In this document: piece by piece, positions 8,801-16,651 of the stretch | Numbering within the stretch: position 1 is the first letter of the stretch | Layout: each line of letters begins with the position of its first letter | Assembly (NCBI GenBank): GCA_031428675.1 | Contig: JANOYC010000040.1 | Span: 1 to 64,000 of the forward strand | Reading direction: 5' to 3' | Source of the DNA: JANOYC01 sp031428675 | Lineage (GTDB): Bacteria; Actinomycetota; Actinomycetes; Actinomycetales; Microbacteriaceae | DNA length: 64,000 nucleotides | The notes under the pieces: model-generated | What the model saw: the letters and a program-made list of their open reading frames with translations, nothing else | What the model was told of the DNA's origin: nothing | The model's database searches: none | Translations under genes and position numbers: made by a program

Positions 8801-11794
8801 TGAATCATTGGTGAGCACTTGCACCGACACGGTGACACCCGGTCGCACCACGACCTCGTCCACGACCGCCACGGGATTTCTGGTTCCGTCCAGACGCGCG
8901 CTGATACCGACCCGCACGAGACCGGTGGCCCTCGCCCCCAGAGAGTCGATGACGGTGTAGGAAAACGAATCGGTGCCGGCAGAGTATTCGCCCGCGGAGT
9001 ACGCGAAGTAATTCGGGCCGACTTCGGTCACCGAGCCTTTTTCGGGACTCGATTCCTGCCCGAGCAATTGCACGGTGTCGCCGTCGGGATCGATGCCGGA
9101 GAGCGGAATCTCGATGCGTACGGTTTCGCCGGCCAGCACGCGGGCCGTCACCCCACGCGGGACGGGCGCGCTGTTGGTGGCGAGGTCGGCTTCGCGCACT
9201 TTGATGCGAACCTGTGCGCGAGCGGTTTGGCCATCCGGCCCAGCAATCTCGTACACGGCGGTGAAGTTACCGGTGCGTTCCGGTGCCAGGTAGCGCAGTG
9301 TCGCGCCGGAGACGAACAGTAGCCCCGCGTCGGCGGGCAGTCCCTCGGCGAGCGTCGGGCGAAGCGTGATGTCTTCGCCGTCCGGCTGCTCGTCGTTGGC
9401 GAGAACCGGGATGTCGATGGCGGCGCCAACCCGAACGGTGATTTCGTCGTCGGTAGCGACGGGCGGCTGAATCCTCGCCGGAGCCGGAATCTCGACAACG
9501 GTGATGACGCCCTCCGCTTCGGCGAGGCCGTTGCTGACCCGGTAATTGAAGGATACCGGGCCGCTGTCCAGCGGGGCATCGAGGCTCACTCGGACGATGC
9601 GTTGCTCGAGCACCTCGGCTCTCACCCCGGAATCCACCGGCACGTTCATGACGCCGGAGACCAGCAAGACTCCGCCCGCCGGATCGATGTCTGTTGCGGC
9701 GACGTCGACTCTCGCGTCGCGCAGGGTTTGCACGAACACCGTCTTGGGAACCGTGATCGGCTTGGTGTTCGCATCCGGCGGCGACGCCACGTCGACGCGC
9801 ACGATTCCCGTCGACGTCTGCGCACCGTCCGACACCGTGTACTCGAGGTAATGAGTTCGCACTTCGGTGCTCACGAAACGGAACAGTCCGGATTCGTAGC
9901 TCGGCGTGATCGTTACTCCCGCCTTCGTCGGCACGCTCGCGAGCCGGAGCCCGCCGGTTCCACCGCGAACGTGATCGAGCGGATTGACCGTAACTTCCTG
10001 TCCCGCGTAGGCCAGCACCACGAACGGATCGGCGATGATGGGGACGTCTCCCGACGGATGCACCGTCACCGACAGACTGCCGCTTCCTTGGAGCACGCCG
10101 TCGGAGACCACCAGGCCAACGCCCTTCACGCTCGAGGGTCGCTCGCCGGCATCCACGAATACGACCGTTCCGCCCGGCTTGTAGCTCACCTGATCGGGCT
10201 CAGCTGCGGATGCGCTCGACAGGAACATCGTGTCTCCATCGGGATCCACCCAATCGCCGAGCACTTGGACGCTCACACGACCGCCGGCCTCGACGGTGGT
10301 CTTGGTCGATCGCACCTGTGTGGGTGCAGCGTTCTCGCCGCCGCCCCGCACGGTCACGGTGACGGTCGCTGCCGCTGCACCACCGCGTCCATCGGTGATC
10401 GTGTATCGGAAACTCAGTTGCCCGGATGCGTTCGGCGCGAGCGTCAACTGCAGTTGCTGGCGCTCTGTGACGAAATCGAGACGCCCCACGTTCTCGTCAA
10501 CGGCGGTCGTTTCGCTGATTACGAGCACATCGCCGTTGGGGTCGTAATCGTTCAAGAGCACCGGCAGTATTGTCGCCCGCCCTGGACGGGCGCCGAACTG
10601 GTCGTCGATCGCGACCGGCGGAACCTGAACTTTGTCGACCTCCGGTGGCGTGTCGAGGTCGTTCTCCTGCTGTTGTTGTTCGTCTTGAGTGACGACGATG
10701 AGGTCGGCCCAGTTGTTGATGACCTCTCCCTCACGCTGCACCGCCCACGACGCGCCCCCGCGCTTGTCGTTGAGAACCACTCGGTCTCCGTTGCGGGCGA
10801 ACGCAAGGGTGGCGTCGCCGCGCAGACCGGTAAGGCCGATCGATGCGGATACGGCGTTGTCGCAATCCCTCCACGCCTCGCCCCCGGCCCACGCCGCATA
10901 TACGCAGCCGTCGGCGACGACGGGAGCCACGGGAGCGCCGCCCTGATCGTCGACGACCGTTTCAGGCGTGCCGCCCGTCAGCGGAACAGCAATCAGGCCG
11001 GCAGGCACTCCGACGTAGATGCGGTCACCCGACGAGGTTGCAAGCTGCAACACCGCCGCCTCGGATGCATCGAACCAGTCGCTCAGGTCGACGGTTGACC
11101 CTGACAAGTGGAGTTCCCGCGCCGCGCTGTCGAGAACTGCCCAGGTGTCGCCGACGCTCGTGATCGAGTACTCGCCATCCGCCGACGCGAAATCGACCGC
11201 TTGAGCGTTCTCGACCACGTCGGTGGCGCCGGGATCGAGGCGATACACCTGATTCGCGGTCGGCGAGAAGGCGACAAAGTGACCGCTATCGTTGACGGCC
11301 CCTACCGCACCTTGGCCGAAGCTCAGGGTTGACGGAGTTTGTGCATCGAAGGTCGGAAGATCGACGAGCGGAACGACCCATACTTCTCCGGTGCCACGCT
11401 CGAGAATCACGACGTGCGAACCCGCGAGGAACACCTCGGGTCGGCTGGGCGGGAGTGCGACACTGTCGGTGATTTGCGAGGTGGCGGGATCCACCATGTC
11501 GATCTTGCTGTTGCCGCGGTCAAATAGCAGCACCGTTGCACCCCGCTGAATGACCTCGAGTTCGGATGATCCGGCCGAAATCACGGAGTTCAGTTCGAAA
11601 ACCTCGGTGTTCGCCCGACCAATCGCCTGTTCCGACGCGTTGGAGACCCATACCGACGCGTCGTTCAGATCGAGCCGCTGCGCCGGATATCCGCCGGAGA
11701 CGACGGCGATCGTCACGACGAGAGCCGCGACAAGCGAACCGCTCGTCACGGTGGCGACGAGCGATTTCCGCGCCGATAACCAGCGCCTAAACAT
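5837..11794 (-). CDS. Giant membrane-anchored surface protein with Ig/cadherin-like repeats and fibronectin III domains
   Basis: 1985 residues, the longest gene in the window. One membrane helix (about 13-35) acts as an uncleaved anchor or signal. Residues about 45-370 form a low-similarity region with repeated short strands, suggestive of a beta-propeller. From about residue 390 a series of roughly 100-residue beta-sandwich repeats follows, each with an acidic loop such as DPNGD, DPDGD, DIDPAGG or DSDPDG, typical of Ca-binding cadherin/Ig-like (Big_9-type) domains. From about 1470 onward there are fibronectin III units (for example LVVAWNNGGFNNAPITGFDV), then a Cys-containing C-terminal part. 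It lies 9 bp after the kinase gene and 8 bp before moxR, which ties it to the signalling genes. Adhesion or wall-spanning scaffolding is inferred. Confidence 0.88.
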   Translation of the reverse strand: MFRRWLSARKSLVATVTSGSLVAALVVTIAVVSGGYPAQRLDLNDASVWVSNASEQAIGRANTEVFELNSVISAGSSELEVIQRGATVLLFDRGNSKIDMVDPATSQITDSVALPPSRPEVFLAGSHVVILERGTGEVWVVPLVDLPTFDAQTPSTLSFGQGAVGAVNDSGHFVAFSPTANQVYRLDPGATDVVENAQAVDFASADGEYSITSVGDTWAVLDSAARELHLSGSTVDLSDWFDASEAAVLQLATSSGDRIYVGVPAGLIAVPLTGGTPETVVDDQGGAPVAPVVADGCVYAAWAGGEAWRDCDNAVSASIGLTGLRGDATLAFARNGDRVVLNDKRGGASWAVQREGEVINNWADLIVVTQDEQQQQENDLDTPPEVDKVQVPPVAIDDQFGARPGRATILPVLLNDYDPNGDVLVISETTAVDENVGRLDFVTERQQLQLTLAPNASGQLSFRYTITDGRGGAAAATVTVTVRGGGENAAPTQVRSTKTTVEAGGRVSVQVLGDWVDPDGDTMFLSSASAAEPDQVSYKPGGTVVFVDAGERPSSVKGVGLVVSDGVLQGSGSLSVTVHPSGDVPIIADPFVVLAYAGQEVTVNPLDHVRGGTGGLRLASVPTKAGVTITPSYESGLFRFVSTEVRTHYLEYTVSDGAQTSTGIVRVDVASPPDANTKPITVPKTVFVQTLRDARVDVAATDIDPAGGVLLVSGVMNVPVDSGVRAEVLEQRIVRVSLDAPLDSGPVSFNYRVSNGLAEAEGVITVVEIPAPARIQPPVATDDEITVRVGAAIDIPVLANDEQPDGEDITLRPTLAEGLPADAGLLFVSGATLRYLAPERTGNFTAVYEIAGPDGQTARAQVRIKVREADLATNSAPVPRGVTARVLAGETVRIEIPLSGIDPDGDTVQLLGQESSPEKGSVTEVGPNYFAYSAGEYSAGTDSFSYTVIDSLGARATGLVRVGISARLDGTRNPVAVVDEVVVRPGVTVSVQVLTNDSDPDGSPLSVVSAEPNDSLTTAEVVDDVVRVTPPADPGRYGVVYTIENQFGGSSSNFIRVIVDPEAPLSRPVVRDSVLTLSDVLDRQSIDVNVLANVFFADGDASRLGVAIYPGYGEGIEVTDSKRVRVAIRDDSQIIPFTVTHPDDSSVFSSAFIWVPGFDDALPQLNRNARPIEVKSEDTITINLNDYVLAIGGKSVRLTDTATVRATHSNGADVVVDPTTLRFTSADKYFGPASIAFEVTDGTSATDPDGRTANLVLPITVTPRDNQPPVFTGATLDFEPGQDKTLDLVKLTNYPYENDLDELVYTIVDPQPANFSYTLIGQRLTVRANPNAVRGTTTAITLAVRDSVAEGKAGRIQLSIVPSTRPLTRPATDTAVTKRGDTTIVDVLANDQATNPFPDAPLRVVAVRGIDGGSLPPGVSVSPSADNARLTVTVAASASPGDANFQYQVADATGEPARFVWGSVKISVQDRPDPVNNVRVTEFGDRRLVVAWNNGGFNNAPITGFDVTLTRADNGEVISTTGCSGSLCSVTTQGNGPGFAVRIAVVAKNAIGSSDPAVNSGPIWSDVIPAPPTALGSAPADQGLTIGWNKPGDVGAGTPITRYVVTIDGGPSRTISVPSTDAVGTRYTVTITDPRMANGSAVGYSVSARNDSFNSLATWNAASAVGFPAGPPLRAGSTSASGSLDDGSSASFSWEGAFTDNGRAISRYYAAAYSGAPPTCTPSGALPADSVSIDNGSAQVRNVGTATSTTFSGLTANTTYSFVVFAFNGMGCTDSAVVEATPRARPGTVNKVTLTSPEPSGDNTWDVRLTGFSIGSGSADADSFIYRLGGSNVDGSEYGPAAPGTLLTTANGSQYGKKTSVSVKACRNYPEGMLCSANWSAPFTIGTPVFNSQLGGLVFTRTEAADITEPDTGEYTWSSSPVGNYTSMSYSCDDGETQRSLTSGEAGRCEVTETIGAPRAFPSLTITIQANGTTYSRTYAWEDYD

Positions 11795-11803
11795 GGTCCA
11801 TCA

Positions 11804-13213
11804 TCACCCGGGAACGTCCACGCATTTCTGTCCGCTGCGCTCTCCGGTTGTGCCGTCGCGGTTGACGAGAACGGTGATACAGGCCCGGGTTCCGGGTGCG
11901 GCATCGACACTGAACGCCGTCTGCCGCTGCAGGCTGGAGCCCCCGTCTTGGGTCTCGATCTGATAGCTGTCGGTCGGCGCCAGCCCCGGGTCCGACCAAC
12001 GAAATTCGACGGACCCACCGCGAACGCTCCCGGTTATGTCTGAGACCACAGGGATGTCGCCGGAATCTCCGCGTAAGAACACCAGCGTTGCCGTGGCGCC
12101 GAGAGCAATCACGAGAATTGCACTACCGACGAGGCCCCATGCCAGCGCCTGCATGCCTTTGCCCTGGGTGCGAGGTCTAGTGCCCGTCGCCTTCGGCTGT
12201 GCGCTGGTGCCTCGCTCGCCCACGGCGAGCGCATCCTGACCCCCGCGTCGACGCCGACGAGGATTGCCCGACGGAGCCACCGCACTTGTGCCACGAATGA
12301 GTGTGCGGTCCTCCATGTCGGCGACCGTTGCGAGAGCCCAATCGTCCATGGCTACTTCGATGGGAGTCTGAACTACCCCGAGTTCGAGTTCGACAGACTG
12401 CAACTCGCGAATCAGTTCGAGCACGCTTTCTGGGCGATTCTCCGGCTTGCGTGACATCGCCCGAAACAGAGCGCGCTCGAGGGTCTGCGGTACGTCGGGT
12501 CGGCCGATCGGCTGTGGCTTGCCCTTATTGATGCGGGACACCAGGTCGTTCGACTTGTTCGCGTCGCCCGGTATTTCAAAGGGCGAGCGGCCGGCAAGCA
12601 GGGAATACACCGTGGCCGCGAGAGACCATACTTCGCTCGCGATCGTGCCGGCAGTCTCATCGGCGAGCACCTCGGGTGCCGACCACGGGATCGACAGGCC
12701 CACCGCTTCTTGCACTTGCGACTCGCTGAGCGTCGCGGCGATGCCGAAGTCCGACAGCACCGGGTGACCATAGGCCGTGAGGAGGATGTTCGATGGCTTG
12801 ATATCGCGGTGCAGGACTCCCGCGCGGTGCGCGGTTTCGATCGCGCTGCCGATCCTGACGCCGATTCGAAGCACCTCGGCGACGGGGAGCCGTTCAGCAC
12901 GATATCGCTGGCTCAGGGCTGATGAGCACAGCTCCATCACCAAGTACGGTCGTCCGTCGGCGGACACGCTGGCTTGGTAGACAGTCAATATTGACGGGTG
13001 CGAGCTCAACTGAGCCATGAGGTTTGCTTCGGCCTGAAACATCTGGCGGACGCGGTCGTTCACGACCTCGCTGAGCATAACCTTGACCGCGACTTGGCGG
13101 CGCGGCATGTTCTGCTCATACAGGAAGACATCGGCGAATCCGCCGGATCCGAGCACGTGCATGTGCGAGAAACCCGGGAGGCTAGGCGGCTGCGAAGGCA
13201 GACGACGCGTCAC
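11804..13213 (-). CDS. Transmembrane serine/threonine protein kinase with extracellular fibronectin-like domain
   Basis: 469 residues from a GTG preceded by a purine run (GAGGGGGG). Kinase landmarks are all present: glycine loop LGSGGFADVF, ATP-anchoring Lys44 in VAVKVM, catalytic loop HRDIKPSN (Asp137), DFG, and the APE-like SAPEV. This is the PknB-type (Hanks) family. After a basic, Pro/Gly-rich juxtamembrane linker a single helix (about 353-380) leads to a roughly 85-residue outside domain with a fibronectin III-like pattern and two Cys, in place of PASTA repeats. The phosphatase gene lies 63 bp upstream and FHA genes flank both, so it is the presumed kinase of the operon. Ligand unknown. 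Confidence 0.95.
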   Translation of the reverse strand: MTRRLPSQPPSLPGFSHMHVLGSGGFADVFLYEQNMPRRQVAVKVMLSEVVNDRVRQMFQAEANLMAQLSSHPSILTVYQASVSADGRPYLVMELCSSALSQRYRAERLPVAEVLRIGVRIGSAIETAHRAGVLHRDIKPSNILLTAYGHPVLSDFGIAATLSESQVQEAVGLSIPWSAPEVLADETAGTIASEVWSLAATVYSLLAGRSPFEIPGDANKSNDLVSRINKGKPQPIGRPDVPQTLERALFRAMSRKPENRPESVLELIRELQSVELELGVVQTPIEVAMDDWALATVADMEDRTLIRGTSAVAPSGNPRRRRRGGQDALAVGERGTSAQPKATGTRPRTQGKGMQALAWGLVGSAILVIALGATATLVFLRGDSGDIPVVSDITGSVRGGSVEFRWSDPGLAPTDSYQIETQDGGSSLQRQTAFSVDAAPGTRACITVLVNRDGTTGERSGQKCVDVPG

Positions 13214-13276
13214 ACAGACCCCCCTCTAGGTCGAATCTCTCCATTGTAAACGCCCCGTCGCGGTGCTCCAGGTGGT

Positions 13277-14101
13277 TCACCCCCGAACGGGGGAGACGCT
13301 GGTGTCGGCGATCCCATCGGTCATCGAGCGCACTTCCACAAGCACACAGGTGACGTTGTCGCGGCCGCCCGCCGCGAGCGCCGCGTCGACGAGTGCACTC
13401 ACCGTCTCGCTCACGGTCAGGCCAGCGGCGAGATGAAGCCGAATCCGATCATCGCTGATCTCTTTGGTCAGACCGTCGGAACACACGAGCATTCGTAGCC
13501 CTGCCGAGAGTGGCACACTCCAGAAATCCGGCTGAGGCGCGTGCATGAATCCGACCGCACGAGTGATGACATTGCTCTCGGGGTGCGCTTCCGCTTCCTG
13601 TCGCGTCAGGAGGCCCGATTCCACAAGCTCCTGCACGACAGAATGGTCGACGGTCACCTGTGTCAATTCGTTGCGGATCATCCGGTAGACGCGACTGTCG
13701 CCGATGTTGAATACCAGGAAAGCGGGAGCGCTGTCGCGCATCTCCAGCACCACGCCGGTGGCCGTCGTGCCGACTCCGCTCGGCGTGCCAGCGCTCAAGT
13801 CGGCAATGTCCCAGGTCGCATCCTCGAGAGCGTGAACGATCGCGCTCTCGTCGGCGAAATCGCCGTCGATCGCTTCCGCGAGACGTTCAACGACCGCCGC
13901 ACTCGCGCGATCTCCCGAGGAGTGCCCGCCCATCCCGTCAGCCACGGCGAAGATGGGGCTGAGGGCAATGAAGCTGTCTTCGTTCGCCGAGCGCCGTTTG
14001 CCGGTGTCGGTCGCAGCGGCCCAGGCGATCGTGATTCGTCCTGCGTCGGTGCCGGGAATCGCGATGGTGTGCGAGCGCACGTTCTCACCGATCTCGGTCA
14101 C
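13277..14101 (-). CDS. PP2C-family serine/threonine protein phosphatase
   Basis: 274 residues from an ATG. Contains the metal-binding and structural motifs of the PPM/PP2C family in order: RRSANEDSF, FAVADGMGGHSSGD, GTTATGV, FNIGDSRVYR, SDGLT and GGRDNVTCVLVEV. It is soluble, with no membrane segment. Such phosphatases remove phosphate from Ser/Thr kinases and their FHA substrates in actinobacteria; placement between the small FHA gene and the kinase gene makes those two proteins the likely substrates. Confidence 0.95.
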   Translation of the reverse strand: MTEIGENVRSHTIAIPGTDAGRITIAWAAATDTGKRRSANEDSFIALSPIFAVADGMGGHSSGDRASAAVVERLAEAIDGDFADESAIVHALEDATWDIADLSAGTPSGVGTTATGVVLEMRDSAPAFLVFNIGDSRVYRMIRNELTQVTVDHSVVQELVESGLLTRQEAEAHPESNVITRAVGFMHAPQPDFWSVPLSAGLRMLVCSDGLTKEISDDRIRLHLAAGLTVSETVSALVDAALAAGGRDNVTCVLVEVRSMTDGIADTSVSPVRG

Positions 14102-14152
14102 GTCGAACCTCTCTCGATTCCCCAGCGGACCGATCCGGATGATCGATGCGGC

Positions 14153-14599
14153 TCAGGCGGTCAACCTCATCGGCAGCACTTCGATAAGTATGCCGTCACC
14201 GATGTCCACAATGGTGCCCGGGGTCACCACGAGCGACTCCCCCTGTCGAAGTTTTCGGGGCGATCCGCCGGGAATGGTGACGAACGTGCCGTTGGTCGAC
14301 TTCATGTCGGTGACGACAACTCGCGGTCCGAGCTGCCGAAGTTCCACGTGCGTACTCGACACCTCGCGGCGCGGCGACGTCACGGCAATCAACAACGGTT
14401 CACCACCGGTGGCAATGCGCGGTGCGCTCGGAGAGCGCCCGATGTAGGAGGTGCGATCGAGCGAGATGACGTCACCGTCGTCTCCGATGCGGAATTGGTA
14501 GTGTCCGCGCTCCCCGGGATCCTCATCATCGTCGGAGACGATCGAGGTATCGGCCCGGCGATGCGCCGGAATTATGGTGTCAGCGTCGTCAGCGAGCAC
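14153..14599 (-). CDS. Small FHA-domain protein, GarA/OdhI-like layout
   Basis: 148 residues from a GTG; the Shine-Dalgarno-like GGAGAG lies in the end of the aldehyde dehydrogenase gene, whose stop is 4 bp upstream. The first 40 residues are acidic with several Thr/Ser (DADTIIPAH, ADTSIVSDDDED), followed by an FHA domain with YIGRSPSAPR, REVSSTHVEL and STNGTF. A short phosphorylatable tail plus FHA resembles GarA/OdhI, which bind their own phosphothreonine; that parallel is inference. It is the first gene of the kinase operon and could also be read from the upstream dehydrogenase transcript. Confidence 0.9.
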   Translation of the reverse strand: MLADDADTIIPAHRRADTSIVSDDDEDPGERGHYQFRIGDDGDVISLDRTSYIGRSPSAPRIATGGEPLLIAVTSPRREVSSTHVELRQLGPRVVVTDMKSTNGTFVTIPGGSPRKLRQGESLVVTPGTIVDIGDGILIEVLPMRLTA

Positions 14600-14603
14600 C
14601 GAA

Positions 14604-16043
14604 CTACTCTCCGCCGATGTACGACATCACGTGCTTGATGCGGGTGTAGTCCTCAAAACCGTACGTTGACAGGTCTTTTCCGTACCCGGAGTGCTTGAAG
14701 CCGCCATGGGGCATTTCCGCCACGAGGGGAATGTGCGTGTTGATCCAGACGCACCCGAAGTCCAACCGCTTGGCGAAACGCATCGCGCGGCCGTGGTTGC
14801 TCGTCCACACGCTGGACGCCAGACCATAACTGACCCCGTTGGCCCATTCCAGGGCCTGAGCATCGTCGCGGAACTTCTGCACGGTGATCACCGGTCCGAA
14901 TATCTCCTGCTGGATCGCGGCATCATCCTGGTGCAGCCCGCAAACGACGGTGGCTTCGTAGAAGTACCCCACCGTGCCCTGACGGCTTCCCCCCAGTTCG
15001 ACGGACGCATGAGTGGGCAGGGAGTCGATTACGCTCTCGACGCGCTCAAGTTGGCTCTTGTTGTTGACGGGGCCGAAGAACACGCCGTCTTCCCGGGGAC
15101 CACCGGTGCGAACATTCGTTCGCGCATAGTCGACGAGCGCGGCAACGAACTCGTCGTGCACCGATTCGTGCACGAGCACACGCGTGGCCGCGGTGCAGTC
15201 CTGCCCGGCGTTGAAGTAACCCGCGATGGCGATACCCTCCACCGCGGCCGCGATATCCGCGTCGGCAAACACGATGACCGGCGCTTTACCGCCCAGCTCA
15301 AGGTGCACCCGTTTGAGATCGCCGGCGGCTGCGCGGGCGACCTCCATCCCCGCACGCACCGAGCCGGTGATCGACACCATTTGCGGAGACGGGTGGTCGA
15401 CCATGAGCGCGCCGGTTGTGCGATCGCCTGTGATCACGTTGAGCACGCCCTTCGGCAGGAACTCTGCGGCTACCTCGGCGAGCAGAAGCGTCGACAGCGG
15501 CGTCGTATCGCTCGGCTTCAGTACGGTCGTGTTTCCGGCCGCGATTGCTGGCGCGACTTTCCACACCGCCATGTTGAGCGGGTAGTTCCACGGCGTCACC
15601 TGCCCGATGACGCCGATGGGCTCACGACGAATGAACGACGTGTGATCTTTCATATATTCGCCGGCAGAGCGACCCTCAAGATTCCGAGCTGCACCGGCGA
15701 AGAAACGCAATTGATCAACCGACAGCAGAATCTCATCGGCGACAAGCGACGCCCTCGGCTTGCCGGTGTCTTGCGACTCCAGATCGGCGAACTCCTCAGC
15801 ACGGGCCTCCATCGCGTCGGCGATGCGGAAAAGCGCAAGCTGGCGCTCTGCCGGAGTCGCTTCGCTCCACTCCTCAAACGCCGTCGACGCTGCCGCGAAC
15901 GCCGCGTCGACGTCGGCCGCTCCGGAGACGGGAGACGACGCGTATCGATCCTCGGTCGCCGGGTCGATCACGTCGAATGACATGTCACCGGCCGACTCGA
16001 CGTATTCACCGTTAATGAAGTTGCGAATCTCGCGTGCACTCAT
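14604..16043 (-). CDS. NAD(P)-dependent aldehyde dehydrogenase, probably for aminoaldehydes
   Basis: 479 residues, normal length for the family. The catalytic cysteine is in GQDCTAATR and the general-base glutamate in LELGGKAPV; the cofactor region WNYPLNMA...KPSDTTPLS is also intact. The closest families by eye are gamma-aminobutyraldehyde and betaine aldehyde dehydrogenases. It is transcribed away from an Lrp-type regulator, a class III aminotransferase and an FAD-dependent amine oxidase-like gene, so oxidation of an aldehyde made from putrescine or a related amine is the natural reading. Substrate not provable from sequence. Confidence 0.9.
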   Translation of the reverse strand: MSAREIRNFINGEYVESAGDMSFDVIDPATEDRYASSPVSGAADVDAAFAAASTAFEEWSEATPAERQLALFRIADAMEARAEEFADLESQDTGKPRASLVADEILLSVDQLRFFAGAARNLEGRSAGEYMKDHTSFIRREPIGVIGQVTPWNYPLNMAVWKVAPAIAAGNTTVLKPSDTTPLSTLLLAEVAAEFLPKGVLNVITGDRTTGALMVDHPSPQMVSITGSVRAGMEVARAAAGDLKRVHLELGGKAPVIVFADADIAAAVEGIAIAGYFNAGQDCTAATRVLVHESVHDEFVAALVDYARTNVRTGGPREDGVFFGPVNNKSQLERVESVIDSLPTHASVELGGSRQGTVGYFYEATVVCGLHQDDAAIQQEIFGPVITVQKFRDDAQALEWANGVSYGLASSVWTSNHGRAMRFAKRLDFGCVWINTHIPLVAEMPHGGFKHSGYGKDLSTYGFEDYTRIKHVMSYIGGE

Positions 16044-16168
16044 GCCCTCAACCCTAAACCCCCGGATTCACCGCGCTCCAGCGCCTTCACCTACGATTTC
16101 CATCGTCATATGGCTCCACAATTGCGGATCCGCTTGTAACTGCCCATGCCCGCTGACAGAATCGAACC
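16044..16168. promoter_or_regulatory. Divergent promoter region with a short dyad
   Basis: This 125-bp gap separates the divergent dehydrogenase and Lrp genes and must hold both promoters. A dyad ACGAT-TTCC-ATCGT lies at 16093-16106, about 60 bp upstream of the Lrp ATG. It is a plausible but unproven operator for the adjacent AsnC/Lrp regulator. I could not fix -35/-10 boxes with confidence. Confidence 0.35.
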
Positions 16169-16651
16169 ATGAACGTGTCGAGCAAGGCGAACTCCTCGCG
16201 CCCTTTGCAGTTGGACGAGGTGTCGAAATCGATCATTGAGCAACTGCAATCCGACGGCCGTCGATCGTACGCCGAGATCGGCAAGGCAGTAGGGCTCAGC
16301 GAAGCCGCCGTGCGACAAAGAGTGCAGAAACTTACGGATTCGGGCGTCATGCAGATCGTGGCGGTCACCGACCCCATGCAATTGGGCTTCTACCGACAAG
16401 CGATGATCGGAATTCGCGTTTCCGGCGACACCACGGTTGTCGCCGATCAGATCGCCACAATCCCCGCCGTCGACTACGTCGTCTTGACTGCGGGCAGTTT
16501 CGACATACTCGCTGAGGTGGTCTGCGAGAACGACGACGACCTCATCGAACTTCTCAACAGGAACATTCGCGGCATCGACGGAGTCGCCTCCACCGAGACT
16601 TTCGTCTATTTGCGATTGACGAAACAGTTCTACAACTGGGGCACACGATGA
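16169..16651 (+). CDS. Lrp/AsnC family transcriptional regulator
   Basis: 160 residues. An N-terminal helix-turn-helix (about 15-70; SYAEIGKAVGLSEAAVRQRV) is followed by a RAM-type ligand-binding ferredoxin-like fold. Proteins of this family form dimers or octamers and respond to amino acids or related metabolites. Its stop overlaps the aminotransferase start by 4 bp (ATGA) and it diverges from the aldehyde dehydrogenase, so it most likely controls this catabolic cluster and itself. Confidence 0.93.
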   Translation: MNVSSKANSSRPLQLDEVSKSIIEQLQSDGRRSYAEIGKAVGLSEAAVRQRVQKLTDSGVMQIVAVTDPMQLGFYRQAMIGIRVSGDTTVVADQIATIPAVDYVVLTAGSFDILAEVVCENDDDLIELLNRNIRGIDGVASTETFVYLRLTKQFYNWGTR

